64,000 nucleotides of DNA from Rhipicephalus microplus. Lineage: Eukaryota > Arthropoda > Arachnida > Ixodida > Ixodidae. The stretch covers positions 97,048,202 to 97,112,201 of the forward strand of contig NC_134701.1 of assembly GCF_043290135.1 (NCBI RefSeq), written 5' to 3'. Under the pieces are notes generated by a model that saw only the letters and a list, made by a program, of their open reading frames with translations, had not been told where the DNA came from and did no database searches. Of this stretch, positions 22,401 to 33,743 are shown piece by piece (the first letter of the stretch is position 1; the number at the start of each line of letters is the position of its first letter). The position numbers were made by a program, and so were the translations under genes.

Positions 22401-25400
22401 CTTCCACCTCGTTATGTTGGGCTGATTTTAAACTGACATATCAACATTTATCATTCATGCTTCACATATCAAGGATTCCCACTGTACGTGGGATCTGCCA
22501 ATATTTGGTTCTTAATATATATCACGCAAACTGAAGCAAGAAATATCACTATGTAGTTTAAAAAATGTCACCAATATCCCTTAACAATGTCAAACATGGT
22601 TAAGTATCACTGTGACGTATCACACATGGTTAGGTAAAGGGAAACTTAGGTATAATTAGGTTTGACTGTATGAAATCACTTGATCGCACTTTTGGCATTG
22701 AATTCTGTAAGACATTGAAGTAAGGTTACAAAAACCTAATAAAACAAGTTATTCAGTCAATGTTAGAATCAAAATAAAATAATTGATCTACTATAGCCTT
22801 ATCACAATGCAAAATGTTCAAATTAATAAGTGACTAACTGCACACGACCCAAAATAAAACATGACGTAGAGGTCTGGAGGGCACCTTACTAAGTAGATTA
22901 AAAAATGATACGCTGTAAAAAACTTAGGAAGCAGCGCTGACATATCAAAGATGTGCTTTGTCTTGCTATAAAATTCAGTCCTGAGAATAGAAAACCGCCT
23001 TTGTGGATGAAGTATGTGTCCAGGGAGACACGAAGTAAGATATTATTGCTGTCAGCTGGCTAACAAACTAAAAATAACAAATTTTTGGTGGCTGCACTAC
23101 GTGGGTATGCTTGCATAAAAGCTTTGTAGCGCGTGTGTTTCTACACAATCCCACTTGAAAAAATTCTTCAAGCATGTCTATGCCCTGAGATATCACGTTC
23201 CGAAGTCTAATTGAGATTTTCATGATTACACATGCAAGGTAGTGAGGATCACCAAAAAGTTACTCCCTGGTCGGAAGAGCAGTCACTGTTAGCTATCACC
23301 AGCCGGTAGTAAAAGGGCAGCCGTTATGATGTTTTCCTGTGGCTTTCACCAATGGTCAGATTATATGCGGCCCATTAAGGAATAGTAGTTGTGTGCTAGG
23401 GCTCATTGTCCTGCATGCATAACGATGCAAGCCGCAACTAAACTTTTTTGAAGGATTTTTAAGCACAGGCATGCAAAAATTCTCTGTATCTATGTAGGAA
23501 TGTGACTGACTCAAAGTTTTAACATGCATGGGAGCCTGCTGCAGTCTTTAAAAAGTTCAATATTGAATCTTATATAAGAGAACGGCTTAAACTGATAAGT
23601 ACTGTTGCACATTGTGTCCCCCTGAACACATAGCTATCTGCAAAGGTGACTTTTACACACATAAATACAGCACTTTTTTTGAAAGGAAAACAAACGACAT
23701 AATTTTGAATGTCCTGAGCATGCGAGCTACTTGAATAAAGCAACCAGATGGCTCAGTGAAGTTCCCTTTCCATAGAAAACAGACGCCATGCGCAGCCATT
23801 GTACATCTGCAGCCAACGTTTCCATGAGCGACCATTATTTACTGGCTTGCCCGGAATTCTTTCATACTCAATTTGCACAAGGAGCAGGCATAGGCTGCAA
23901 TGAAAACACACACAAAAACAATTTAGCCATATGAGTGTCTTGGCAAAACTGAAGTTTTCAGTCTATTAAAATGATTTGGAATAATGTGTTTTAAGCTAGC
24001 AGGATGTACACAAACTGGAGATGTTACAAGAAAAACTTTCTTGATGTTCTTGGGGAACACCGTTGCAACCATATGAAATACTATGAAATTTCCACATTTC
24101 AGATGTGTCAAAACCATGCTTCAATTGCGCTCGTGCATAGTGCGTTGCCATGCGAATTCATGTATAGCACAACACACACATGATGGTAGGCCCTTTCTTC
24201 AAGCATTCATTCCAGGTAATATATAAATTTAAAATATGAATTTGATATAAATTCAACGATGTACATTTCCTCAGGCTTCTCATATTGAAACGATTCTACG
24301 TAGAATGTCAGAAATGAATGTCACTGAAATAATAAATGTGCTGTTAAACTGTGGTCATTAGTTTCAATGATTCTGGTTGGCTGAAAATGCAGTACCTCTC
24401 ATGTAAGCATGAGAGGCGGTCTAATGAAAAAAAAAGTGGAAATACGTTTAGCGAGATTTTAACACCAAGGTTGGGCGAGGCGCATACAATAATCAATTAA
24501 CCAAAGCAAAGTAACAAAATCCAAGCATAATGGAAACAAGCAGAGAAAAATTGATGGTGCTCGAACTCTTGGGCTAATGGTCGAATCGGTGCTCGCACAG
24601 CAAGGTACTGCGATTCGGTCACATTTACTAATGAAATATTGGTTCGAAAAGGCAGTTCACGTTCAACGAATGGCATAAAGTTTACGTATTCAGGCCGCAT
24701 GAGGCAACCTAGGTTGCTGGTGTATACCGTAAGTTCAAATTTTACTAAACGAGCTGCATGAACACTTAAGCGCAAGTGCAACCGTTACAAGCCATACCTA
24801 ACACGACTGCAACAGGCTGCACACGAACATGCATCAACTCGAGTATCACGGTAGTTTATAAAGACGCGTGCCGGCGCGGATGCACACCCCGGCATACATT
24901 CGGCCACTCGCAAGGAAAAAAAAACTTCTATGATAGTAGTCACAAGAGATAACAATACCGTAGCTGTTTATATTGAAACGTAAAGCGTATGAAACTGCCT
25001 TAGACAGGCTCACTTCAATAGCGCACAATAAATCCGACGGGATTACGCACCCTAGCCATGATGAACGCCTACAGCTAACACACGCCCCAGAGTTATTAAC
25101 AAAAATATTGGTCACTCGCGAGCAGGGCCCCCCTCCAGCACCACTGCCGACAGAGGCGGGTGCCACCCGAATGCAGCTCAAGTGTGCCACCGAATTCCCG
25201 CTGCGCGTGCATACACTCCCTGCTTTACACTGCATACAAAAGAAAAACTCGTCCTTGTTCGCACAACTTTGCCTTCAGTTTGATGAAATGCTACAGACAA
25301 ACCGGCTTGCCACGTTCACAAAAGCTCACTTATCATGAACATGGTACAGAAAATGAGGTGAACAAGGTGGGAACAGAGCGCCGACTGCAGCAATGTGGTA

Positions 25401-25454
25401 CGTACCTGGCGAGTGCTCCACGATACGAAGCCACGTCATCGCTTGAGTATAGCG
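22401..25454. other. Long unassigned AT-rich stretch
   Basis: About 3 kb with no recognised domain, RNA gene or element. Open frames here are short and motif-free. A perfect 8-bp-stem hairpin (CTCTCATG-taag-CATGAGAG) occurs at about 24395-24416. Introns or non-coding host sequence cannot be excluded. Confidence 0.4.
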
Positions 25455-25631
25455 TGTAGGAAGACGTACGGCGTTTCGTTTCCTACATATTTTTATTTAT
25501 CCCTGCTATGGCATGGACGTACACAGACGCTGTCATTCTTGCTAGCGTCTTGTTCTTCCGTGCTGGTTCGAACACGCGGAGCAGCTGCGGCACAACTTTT
25601 TCGTCTTCTCCGAGGTGCTGACGGCTTGCCA
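25455..25631 (-). repeat. 3' LTR of E7
   Basis: 177 bp, TG...CA. It shares ACGGCGTTT(C/G)GTTTCCTACATATTTTTATTTAT-type sequence with 30322-30396, and the part from TTCTTGCTAGCG to its end with 32437-32547. The minus strand beside it carries a purine run (GGGTGGGGGGGAGGGGCTA), the polypurine tract. Confidence 0.85.
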
Positions 25632-25708
25632 TAGCCCCTCCCCCCCACCCTCTAGCGAGGTAGCCAGTGCACGAAAGAGCGAACCCTATGAGCAGGTTGT
25701 AGGTTCTG

Positions 25709-27010
25709 CTATTGGGAAGCGTGTTCATCTGGTTTTCGTGGGTGGCTTGTAGTCTTCGAGGACGGCGTCAGTGTCAAAGAAAGCCGGCTGTATGCGGTAA
25801 ATGGAGACACTGTCTTCGCGTCCATTAGGCAACAGAGCGAAATGCTTCGGGCAACGCTTGATGGCCTTAAAAAGTCCATCCTAAGGAGGTTACAGTAGTG
25901 GTCTGATTGTGTCATGTATGATGACGTAGGTTCACTCGCGCAGCGCACGACTGACGGAACTTGGCCGTGAACGTAGACGTGCAGGAATAGGGGACTCATC
26001 TATCATGGCATTCCTGAGGCAACGAACATAATCAGCTGTGCCCAATGATAATATCAGTGACGTGTCGAAAAACTGTCCATGAAGCCTTAGGGTAGTGCCA
26101 AATACGAGCTCAGCTGAGGAGCAGGACGCATCCGTACGTAGCTTGCTGAGCAGGGCGAGGAGGACGAGTGGTAGTCGTTTTGTCCAGAGTATCAACAATT
26201 GCGTGGCCATGAGCGAAGCTTTCACTTGGCGGTGAAATCACTCAACCATGCCATTTGACATCGGGTGGTAGGCCGTCATCCTGATGAGGTTGACACCAAG
26301 CATTCAGGACAAGGTGTGGAAAAGCGCGGTGTCAAATATATGACCTAACTTCGTTGTGATGGTCTTGGGAACTCCTTAGCGGCTTATCCACACGATGGTG
26401 AGTCCACGGGCGACTGACTCTGCCGTAATGTGAATGAGGGGTAGTCTCTCAGGCCACCGCGTGAAACGGTCTACGCAGGTTAGCATATACCGGCAGTTTT
26501 GCGATGGGGGCAAAGAGCATACAAGGCCCAAGTGCACGTGAATGAACCGCGAGTCAGTAGGCGTGAAGGTAACCAGTGGGCTGACCGTGTTGCGCTGGAC
26601 TTTGGTTAGCTGTCACTTGAGACAAGCACGAGTCCAGCGGCGGACGTCGATGTTCATTCGAGGCTATAAATGTCACCCTGTTATGGGATGCTGAGTCGAA
26701 CATATACCAAGGTGCGACAAAGAATGCAAGGCATTGAAGACTCTGCGGCGAAACGGTGCTGGAACGTAAAGGTGAGGACAACCAGTAGAGGTGTCGCAAA
26801 CGAGGAGAATCGCGCAGCCCGGAAGTTGGACATGTTCGAGCTTGAGGAAGTTCTATTGGAGCCGCAACACCTGAAGCTCGCTGTTGCCCTGTTGTGCATT
26901 AGCCATGGCTGCAAAACTGACTGGTAAGTGCTCATCCATAGTTGCATTGATTTCTATTCAGGAAGGCGCGTCAGCAACGGCGTTGTCTTTGCCACTGATG
27001 TGCCGAACAT
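25709..27010 (-). pseudogene. pol: E7 integrase remnant
   Basis: 25932-26225 reads WTKRLPLVLLALLSKLRTD then CSSAELVFGTTLRLHGQFF, matching the CsRn1 integrase C-terminal region. The part nearest the Penelope insertion reads VRHISGKDNAVADA, the end of RNase H. The rest is scattered over three frames with several stops. Confidence 0.75.
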
Positions 27011-27019
27011 CACTCGTGA

Positions 27020-27655
27020 TATACCTGTGAGTTCAAGCACACGGATAAACAGAAAGGAAGAGAAGACAAGCGCTTACTCGCAACTAAACGATGTGAAAAG
27101 CGATGTGATGGGAAAAACTTATGTGAAAAGCTTATGTGAAAAGCTTCCACGAACTCACGAGTTAATCAATTATTAGATAGAGAAACCACTTCAGTATCCT
27201 AAAAAAGAGGATAACAACCACACTCTCTGCAATGAGCCGCCAGATACGATTCACCCAAGGATTTCAAAGAAGAATCGTTCTCTCTAAGACGAACATTCAT
27301 GCACCTTCCCGACTGACCTACGTACACTTTACCACAGCTGAAAGGAGTCGTGTAAGACACGCCCATTGCGTGGTCCACGAACTTTTTGCTGTTTCATTCG
27401 AAATTGCGGAAAATCTCTGCGCATGCACGAATAGACTGCAGTTTGCTTTTGACTGAGAAAAGTAAATCGACTTTATATCTATTACCGAGTTGCTTAAGTT
27501 AATGCGATGTCTTATGAAGGTGACAAAACTGTTTTATTCCCATTTTTCCTACTTTCATCACAATGCCCCGAGTGGTTCTCTTCAAATTTAAGTTTCCAAA
27601 TCATGTTGTAACACATGGACACAGAGATCCATGAGATCCACCAGCTTGCGTACAT
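27020..27655 (-). mobile_element. Penelope-like element 3' fragment with GIY-YIG endonuclease
   Basis: On the minus strand at about 27232-27380 one frame reads GVSYTTPFSCGKVYVGQSGR followed by CMNVRLRENDSSLKSLG and LAAHC, the GIY-YIG endonuclease signature of Penelope-like elements. The sequence ATCACTCGTGA occurs at both edges (27009-27019 and 27656-27666), a target duplication inside E7 RNase H. The right flank also holds an inverted copy of adjacent E7 sequence (27633-27658 against 27672-27698). RT is absent, so this is a 5'-truncated copy. Confidence 0.75.
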
Positions 27656-27666
27656 ATCACTCGTGA

Positions 27667-28760
27667 ACTCGGATATGTAGGCAAGCTGGCAGATCTCACG
27701 TGGGGTGTGTGAAGAGTGGGTGACATGTAAGTGGCTTGTGATCGGTGAGGATATGAAACTGTTGACCTTCTGGAAAGTGTCGAAAGTGCTTGACAGTCAA
27801 ATAGGCGTGAGCAGTTCGCGACCGATTGTGCTATAACGACGCTTGGTCTGTGAGAGCTTCCGTGAGAAGAAAGCGACCGGCTGTCAAACGCCGTCGACCA
27901 ATTGCTGCAAGACTGCTCATATGGCGATGTCCGAGGGGTCCACTGTGAGTGACGTAATGGCGTCACTCTTTGGATGCGCGAGGAGCGCTGCATTAGCCAG
28001 AGTGTCTTTGATAAAATTTAAAGCTGTTTCTGCATCACGCGTACAGAATTGGAAGCATTGGGCTTCGTTTGACCGGATAGAAGTGGGTGAAGTGGTTGCA
28101 AAATGGCAGCGCAATGAACAATAAACTACCGGTAATAGTTGGCAAGCCCGAGAAATTCACGTAGTTTCTTCGTATTCGGTGGTCGTGAGAACTGCAATAT
28201 AGCTTCAACACGCGCGGCTAGTGGAGAGATCCCACGCGAATCCACGTGACGGCCAACAAAGTCCAGTGAGGAAACGCCGAACTCGCTCTTTGGTCCATTG
28301 ACGACTAGCCCATATTTTCGGAGTCCTGCGAAAACCTGACGCAGGTGAAGTTCATGATTTTCTGCAGTGGTGCTGAAGACAAGGGTGTCATCGATGTACA
28401 CAAAGCAGAAGGTCAAACCACGAAGTACCTGGTCCGCAAACCACTGAAAGGTTTGTGCGGCATTTCGTAGACTGAAGGGCATACGCGTGTATTCAAACAT
28501 GCCGAAAGGTGTCATTATGGCAGTCTTCGGTACGTCGAAAGGCTTGACAAGAATTTGGTGGTATGCCTTTACTAAGTCAGTTTTGCTAAATACGGTGGAA
28601 CCATGCGGCAATGCCGTGAAGTCCTGGATGTGCGGTATCAGATAGCAGTCCGGTACCGGCACTTTATTGAGGGCGCGGTAGTCACCGCTTTTTTTTTCAG
28701 TCACCTGAGGGCTTGGGAACCATGTGTAGCGGTGACGACCAGGTTGCAGAAGAGGGGTGG
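27667..28760 (-). pseudogene. pol: E7 reverse transcriptase and RNase H remnant
   Basis: 28126-28700 is open and encodes RT: GDYRALNKVPVPDC, FSKTDLVKAYHQI, MPFSLRNAAQTFQWF and the catalytic YIDD in CFVYIDDTLVFS, then KLREFLGLANYYR. RNase H follows in other frames (LTVDPSDIAI, then EICQLAYISEFTSD up to the Penelope insertion). A frameshift falls in an A-run near 28690. Confidence 0.82.
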
Positions 28761-29450
28761 TTGTACCCGAGTTCAAGCATGTGCTCGAATTTTCGGCGTG
28801 CACTCTTGTAGCCGCCAGGAGCGAGACGACGACCACGTGCAAACACCGGCGTTCCTACTGTCAGTATGTGATGAATAGCATTGTGGCGTATCGGGTCTTC
28901 AAGAGATGTAGCAAGAAAGAGGTCGGAAAATTCTTGCAGAAGTGTAGACCAAGGCGAGGAGACTTCGGCATTAGCTTGCACGAGACGCATGGGTGGCAAA
29001 TTTGATGTCATGCCCTGAACTGTGAGGAGGGTCTCAGAATCCACTCGACCGCTACGTCGTAGGTCTACCACATGCTTAAAATGCCAAAGGAAATCCGCAC
29101 CGATGATGGGTACACGCACGTCAGCGATTAGGAAGATCCACCGGGACGTGCGTCTCAGGCCGATGTCAAGCGTGACAGACCTCAGTCTGTAGGTACGTAT
29201 GGTCCAACCATTCACTGCAGTGAAAGGCAGCGATGTCTGGTGTATTCGGCGGTCCTCCAACGTCGGAGGAACAACACACACACACTTGAGCACCTGTGTT
29301 GATGAGGTAGTGGACTTTGGTGACGCAGTCCATGACGTGGAATAGGCGGCTGTATGTCGGCCCTGAAACACTGGCTGCCCTCAGTGCATGGCCCTTGCGT
29401 TTCCCGCAAACTGGCATGGCTGTTTGCACTGACGAGCTCGAGCTCCGTAT
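28761..29450 (-). pseudogene. pol: E7 protease and RT N-terminal remnant
   Basis: The protease active site is read as LINTGAQVCVC, with the catalytic Asp of DTGA replaced by Asn (about 29290). In the neighbouring frame VPIIGADFLWHFKHVVDLR is the CsRn1 protease C-terminal motif. The RT linker (LLQEFSDLF, THHILTVGTPVFARGRRL-like) leads into KFEHMLELG and SSPLHMVPKPSGD. Two frames are used, so at least one frameshift is present. Confidence 0.78.
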
Positions 29451-30213
29451 CGGTGGTGGTACATGCAGACGCCGACAGGCAGACTTGGCTTTGGTGCCGT
29501 TGTCGTGACGCGTTGCGGTGGTGGTCTACCTTGAGAGTGCTCAGTTCAGTGGCCAACAGATCCACCTTGCGGTTGAGCTTCTCGTTAGCTTGACGAATGC
29601 CGTCCAAGCGGTCATCGCGTACCAGTGCAGAGAGGGTTGATTCACGTGGTCTCTCCATTGCAGATATAGACGGCGCACCGATGTCTATATTCTTGTCGGC
29701 CATCCACACTAGTGAGCCGAAGGTTTTTGTAGACGATACGCTCGAAATATACCTTACCTGCTGTGCCAGTCGCTGTAAGAAGAGTTAGCGTAGGATAGAT
29801 GCGTTCAATGCAGCTGAATGGTCCCCGATCAGGTGTCGCATGCGATGCAGACTCTCTGTTGGCGTTTGGTTGCCGAGTTCTTGCAAGGTGAGTAGCTGCT
29901 GCAGTCCACGCTGTTTCGACTCAGTTGTCCAGCGTATGAGCTCCTCTTTAAGGGTGTCGTAGGTATTGTCAGGAGGTCGAGAACGCAGAATATCTGTTAC
30001 GATGGCGATAACAGCAGGTGGTAAAGCGCTGATGACATAGTCGTACCTCGCTGTTTGTGACGCTACCTGTGTCGTCGGAAAAGTGACTCGACTGACGCTC
30101 AGAAACCAGAGTTGAGAGTCCGCCTGCCAAAACTCCGGAAGCCTGAGGGTGGCGACGACAGGGTCAGGTACCGTGGGATTCGGCATGGCGTCGCTGTTGG
30201 GTATGGTGTCCAT
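29212..30213 (-). pseudogene. gag: E7 gag remnant
   Basis: ATG at 30213 (MDTIPNS). The gag core reads LRLPEFWQADSQLW, YDYVISALPPAVIAIVTDIL and LLTLQELGNQTPTESLHRMR, then stops at 29785. The C-terminal part continues at 29212-29709 with a coiled segment (LDGIRQANEKLNRKVDLLATE). CsRn1-type gag is often short and lacks a canonical CCHC knuckle, and none is visible here. Confidence 0.8.
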
Positions 30214-30301
30214 GGTGAGCCGAAGTGAACGGGGCTGAAGAAGAGAGTTGGCCGTCACGCTTGGTGCGTTGACGAAAGGACGAGTGGGTGTGCGTTGCCG
30301 C

Positions 30302-30319
30302 TTGAAGTCCGGGTCACCA
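30302..30319 (-). promoter_or_regulatory. Primer-binding site of E7, tRNA-Trp-like
   Basis: Minus strand TGGTGACCCGGACTTCAA starts 2 nt inside the 5' LTR end. Its first 13 bases differ by one base from the complement of the 3' end of insect tRNA-Trp as I remember it, and CsRn1 elements are known to use tRNA-Trp. This supports the clade assignment. Confidence 0.6.
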
Positions 30320-30321
30320 CT

Positions 30322-30396
30322 TGTAAGAAGACCTACGGCGTTTGGTTTCCTACATATTTTTATTTATTATTGCTCTGGCATGGATGTCCACAGATG
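30322..30396 (-). repeat. 5' LTR of E7, inner half
   Basis: Matches the first part of 25455-25631 (CCTACATATTTTTATTTAT, GGCATGGATGT). Breaks off after CCACAGATG into a GATGAT run that begins the LINE insertion. Confidence 0.82.
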
Positions 30397-30422
30397 ATGA
30401 TGATGACGATGATGATGATGAT
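30388..30422. repeat. (GATGAT)n microsatellite at a LINE 3' end
   Basis: Simple GAT/GATGAC run at the left edge of the minus-strand LINE; 3' microsatellite tails are typical of several LINE clades. Confidence 0.85.
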
Positions 30423-31990
30423 GCCTCAACTATGGCTTTTGCCCACTCGGGGATCGGCCAAGATTTGAGGATATGAAATTGAAAGCCTTTCAAATGATAC
30501 CTAATTCTAACAGAAGGAGTATAAAGCACACGTAGATGCAGAAAGAGTGCAACATTTTCTTCACATTCCGACCAGACAGAATAATATATATCTTAAATTG
30601 AAACAGATGTAAATTCGAACACGCTTAAAGTTCATTATCAGAATTTGCTTATTATATGCATAATATTATTATAATAACACATATACGTTATAATAACACA
30701 TAAAAACACATATACATAACACATACACATATATATTATTATAATAACACATTGAACAATTTCGTTTTGTTTCATGAAAATAACTGCAAACGACTCCAAA
30801 GACATTTCTGTGGCTGTAGCCCAGAAACGAATAACCAGTGTATATTGTCAATCGTGAAGGGCAGCCCGAGGTAAGCATATGAGACGACAAGGAGACGTTT
30901 TATATTTAGACTGTAACGGTGACATGACAAAAATAATGGTCTATTGATTCCAGATCTATACAAAAGCTGCATGGAGAGATATTCTCCAGACCGGCCCTAT
31001 GTGAATATTAATTTAAAGGGGGTACACGACATCGCAGCCTTGTTAGTATGACTACCAGTTGTCTAGTATGACACCAGTCGGAGTTCGATCGATATTGCAA
31101 ATGTCTAAATTCAGTGCATGGTATTGCTGATTCTATGGCATCAGCCCTGAGGGAAAAATTTTGACATCTTATTGCCGTCATAGTGGCCAGCACCGGAAGC
31201 ACAGAAAGTACTGGGCCATTTAATGCTGTTCGAGCAATCGGGTCCGCCATTCTATTCAACACCTACCCGCAATGTCCAGGGACCCATAATAATATTAAGA
31301 GTTTTAGCTTGGGAGGAATTAGCGCAGAGAATGTCCTTAAGGTATCTGATCGAAATGAAGCTGTCAGTGACGTACATACGGACAGAGAGACTGTAATTAT
31401 TCTAGCAGTGTGGAGGTCCAAAGTCCGTTTTCGTAGTACTAGAACGATTGCCAAAAGTTCAGCTTCAGAAATAGGTGTGAAGTCTGGTAGTCTTATAGAA
31501 AATGACCAGTCAAGTGAAGAAGAGTAAATACCTACTCCTGCATTTTCGTCTATTTCTGAAGCATCAGTGGTTATTACATAATTTGTTTCCACGTGTGCAA
31601 GGTAATTTTATAAACGGCTATTTTAGGACCCTGTGTGATTGAAATTTAGGCTTACAGGTGAAAATGTTATCATATTTTATGATAATGTTTTGATTTAGCT
31701 TGTTTGCGGCTGGTATATCTCGAATTTTTACAATAATTCTGTCTTGTTGCTTCTGAACAAAATTAACATGTGGTGTATAAAAACACTGCCAATGAGCAAA
31801 AAAAAAGAGTCTGGATCGTTGATAAATACATATTCTGATCGTCTTTCCGAATAACAATAAAATTTCTGATAAACCTAAACCGCCAGGATACGGAATAGGC
31901 AAGGCAAGCTTGGTAAGTGCGCCTCCTGATACAAAACATTATTCGCAACAAAGTTTGGGAGCCCTACGCATAGTCGCAAGGCCTCACGCT
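30397..31990 (-). mobile_element. I/R1-like LINE fragment with RNase H domain
   Basis: 31263-31592 encodes an RNase H domain: ITTDASEIDENAGVGIYS, ISEAELLAIVLVL, then ILLWVPGHCG. This domain after RT is characteristic of I-type LINEs. The 3' end at the left carries a conserved TGCCTCAACTATGGCTTTTG segment before the GAT tail. Other frames to its left and right are broken. The 5' part (endonuclease, RT core) is missing. Confidence 0.72.
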
Positions 31991-32061
31991 CCAAAACAAT
32001 CAAAGGCCTAAATTTATAAGCTGGGCCACTCTGAGAATAACCCACATGCAAATTCTAGATG

Positions 32062-32436
32062 CTGTCGTTTGCTTGCTTGCTTGCTTGCTTGTTCCTTTCT
32101 TTTGTGGCTCTCACCCACCAAGGGGGATTGGTAAAGAAGCCGGTGGTTAATGCAAGTCAATACCTTTAGATTTTCTAGACTAGGGGAATATGATTACTGT
32201 GTTTTGACTGTGAAATTAATTTGGCGCAATGTAAAAAGGAAAAAAGGGGGGAAGAGAAATAATAGAATTTGTTGAATATCTGAGGTGGAATCGTTATTTG
32301 AAATTCTCCTGAGAGTTGAATCATTGCAGTGTACCAGCTAAATAATAACTGATAGTGTGGCTAGTAAAATTCGAGAGCTGATCGCTGACTCAGCAAGGTA
32401 ATCTTCTTGCGTTATATATGAATTCGCAGAGAGCCC
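32062..32436 (-). mobile_element. Second LINE 3'-end fragment
   Basis: A (GCTT)n tail at 32069-32092 is followed by TGGCTCTCACCCACCAAGGGGGATTGG, similar to the conserved 3' segment of the LINE at 30425-30460. No coding sequence remains. Both fragments lie in the same orientation inside the E7 5' LTR. Confidence 0.5.
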
Positions 32437-32547
32437 CGCAGATGTTCCTCGTTCTTGCTGGCGTCCTCTTCTTCCGTGCTACCTCGAACACGCGGAGCAG
32501 CAGTGGCACAACTTCTTTGTCTTCTCCGAGATGCTGGCGGCTTGCCA
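32437..32547 (-). repeat. 5' LTR of E7, outer half
   Basis: TTCTTGCTGGCGTCCT...CTTGCCA matches the right portion of 25455-25631. It resumes exactly where the inner half stopped; CCGCAGATG at 32436-32444 repeats CCACAGATG at 30388-30396 with one mismatch, a probable target duplication. Confidence 0.8.
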
Positions 32548-32589
32548 CAAGTGCATCTTCGTAATCAGCAGCACTTGCGGAACACAAAA

Positions 32590-33368
32590 AATTTGCAGCA
32601 AATCCACGGAGTGAATGATGGTGAGTGGGGCAAAGCATTCGTCCGTCCATTCGTTGTTGCTTCCGTCCACCTATGCGTCCGTCTGTGTGACCGTCCATAT
32701 GTCCATCTGCCCGTCCATGCGTGCATCTGTTCGTGCGTCCATCCCTAGGTTCATAGATGCAGCCACCCCTGCGTCCGTTCATGCGTCCATTCTTGCATCT
32801 TTCTGTGTGTCCGCTCGTTCATCTATTCAACACTCCAAGTTCCACAATCTCGCATCTTTTCATCATATACTCCCCATATAGAAGCACCGCCATCCAGGGC
32901 ACATGCCAAGGACTAAACGAGAGGCGGCACACGCACACTTTCTTACGGATTGCGCATTGGGTCTACTTCCCACCTTTAACCACCTCGAGTTCATGGTATG
33001 TATTAGTTCACTGTTTTCATGGCACTGTGGCCCAACGCTCGCTAAACCTTTCTAAAACCAAGAAGGTTACGCCCAGCGAGTATAACCTAGCAACCTTTTC
33101 CAGTCAGATAGTGCTCAGTGTGCATGCCAATGGCTGCTCATGAGGATCGCAGCGTGCGCGTTAACTAAAAGCCGAATGCTCCTGTCTCTCATTCCTACTA
33201 GCAGGCATTGGCATGTACATTGAGCATTATTTTTTTATTGTTCAAAAACGCACAGAAAAAATCTCCCACCGGCACCACCTTGGAGGTCAAAATGTTATAC
33301 TTGTTACATTCTACAACAGCTATGAGAGACGAACGCGTGCTGCTACAAGGAGGTTCGCCCATAAAACA
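32590..33368 (+). repeat. Variable-core repeat, copy 2
   Basis: Begins GCAAATCCACGGAGTGAATGATGGTGAGTGGGGC. A GTCCGTCCATGCGTCC-type array follows (32640-32820), then CATCTTTTCATCATATACTCC and a middle segment shared with copy 1. It ends AAGGAGGTTCGCCCATAAAA. Full-length match to 5258-6055 in opposite orientation. Confidence 0.82.
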
Positions 33369-33552
33369 TGAACACAGAACACAAGCACGCTTCACATTCG
33401 AGAGAAATTGACTCAAACACAACTCTTCAGGAGGTGGTCGTCGGTCGAGCAGTTGGTTGCTCGCCCAATCAAGTAAAATTGTTACAGCTGCGCAGACGCA
33501 CACCACATTTGCGCTACTTATTTTACTAATGCTGACTAAATACATTTATTAT

Positions 33553-33743
33553 GGTAGTATCGTAAGGGCGAAGAATACGACGATGCATGGCCAGAACAAG
33601 AAGGAACAATCTTTATTCACGAGGCTGCTGTCTTCGTTTTAATACCCTGGCCCGAGGCCGGAGCATGCGCCGTGGCGAGGGGTGGATGCACGTGTTATCG
33701 GTATGTTCTTCGGCGCGTGCACCTGATAATCTACGATATATCA
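33553..33743 (-). repeat. 3' LTR of E3
   Basis: Nearly identical to 37732-37922; its last base is changed (CTACC instead of CTACA on the minus strand). The polypurine tract AGAGGGGAGGAAG lies directly upstream on the minus strand. Confidence 0.94.

Larger units (their letters stand above)
25455..32547 (-). mobile_element. CsRn1-type Ty3/gypsy retrotransposon E7, degraded and multiply invaded
   Basis: LTRs are at 25455-25631 (3') and, split, at 30322-30396 plus 32437-32547 (5'). Gag, protease, RT, RNase H and integrase remnants lie on the minus strand between them. The gag style (LRLPEFWQADSQLWFLSV) and the RT style (YRALNKVPVPDCYLIPHIQD, YIDDTLVFS) are those of the CsRn1 group. A Penelope-like element separates RNase H from integrase (27020-27655), and LINE sequence splits the 5' LTR. 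No target duplication was found at the outer ends. Confidence 0.85.

Noticed and set aside
25455..32547. Outer target duplication for E7
   Set aside because: Flanking bases (TAGCG on the left, CAAGT on the right) do not match.
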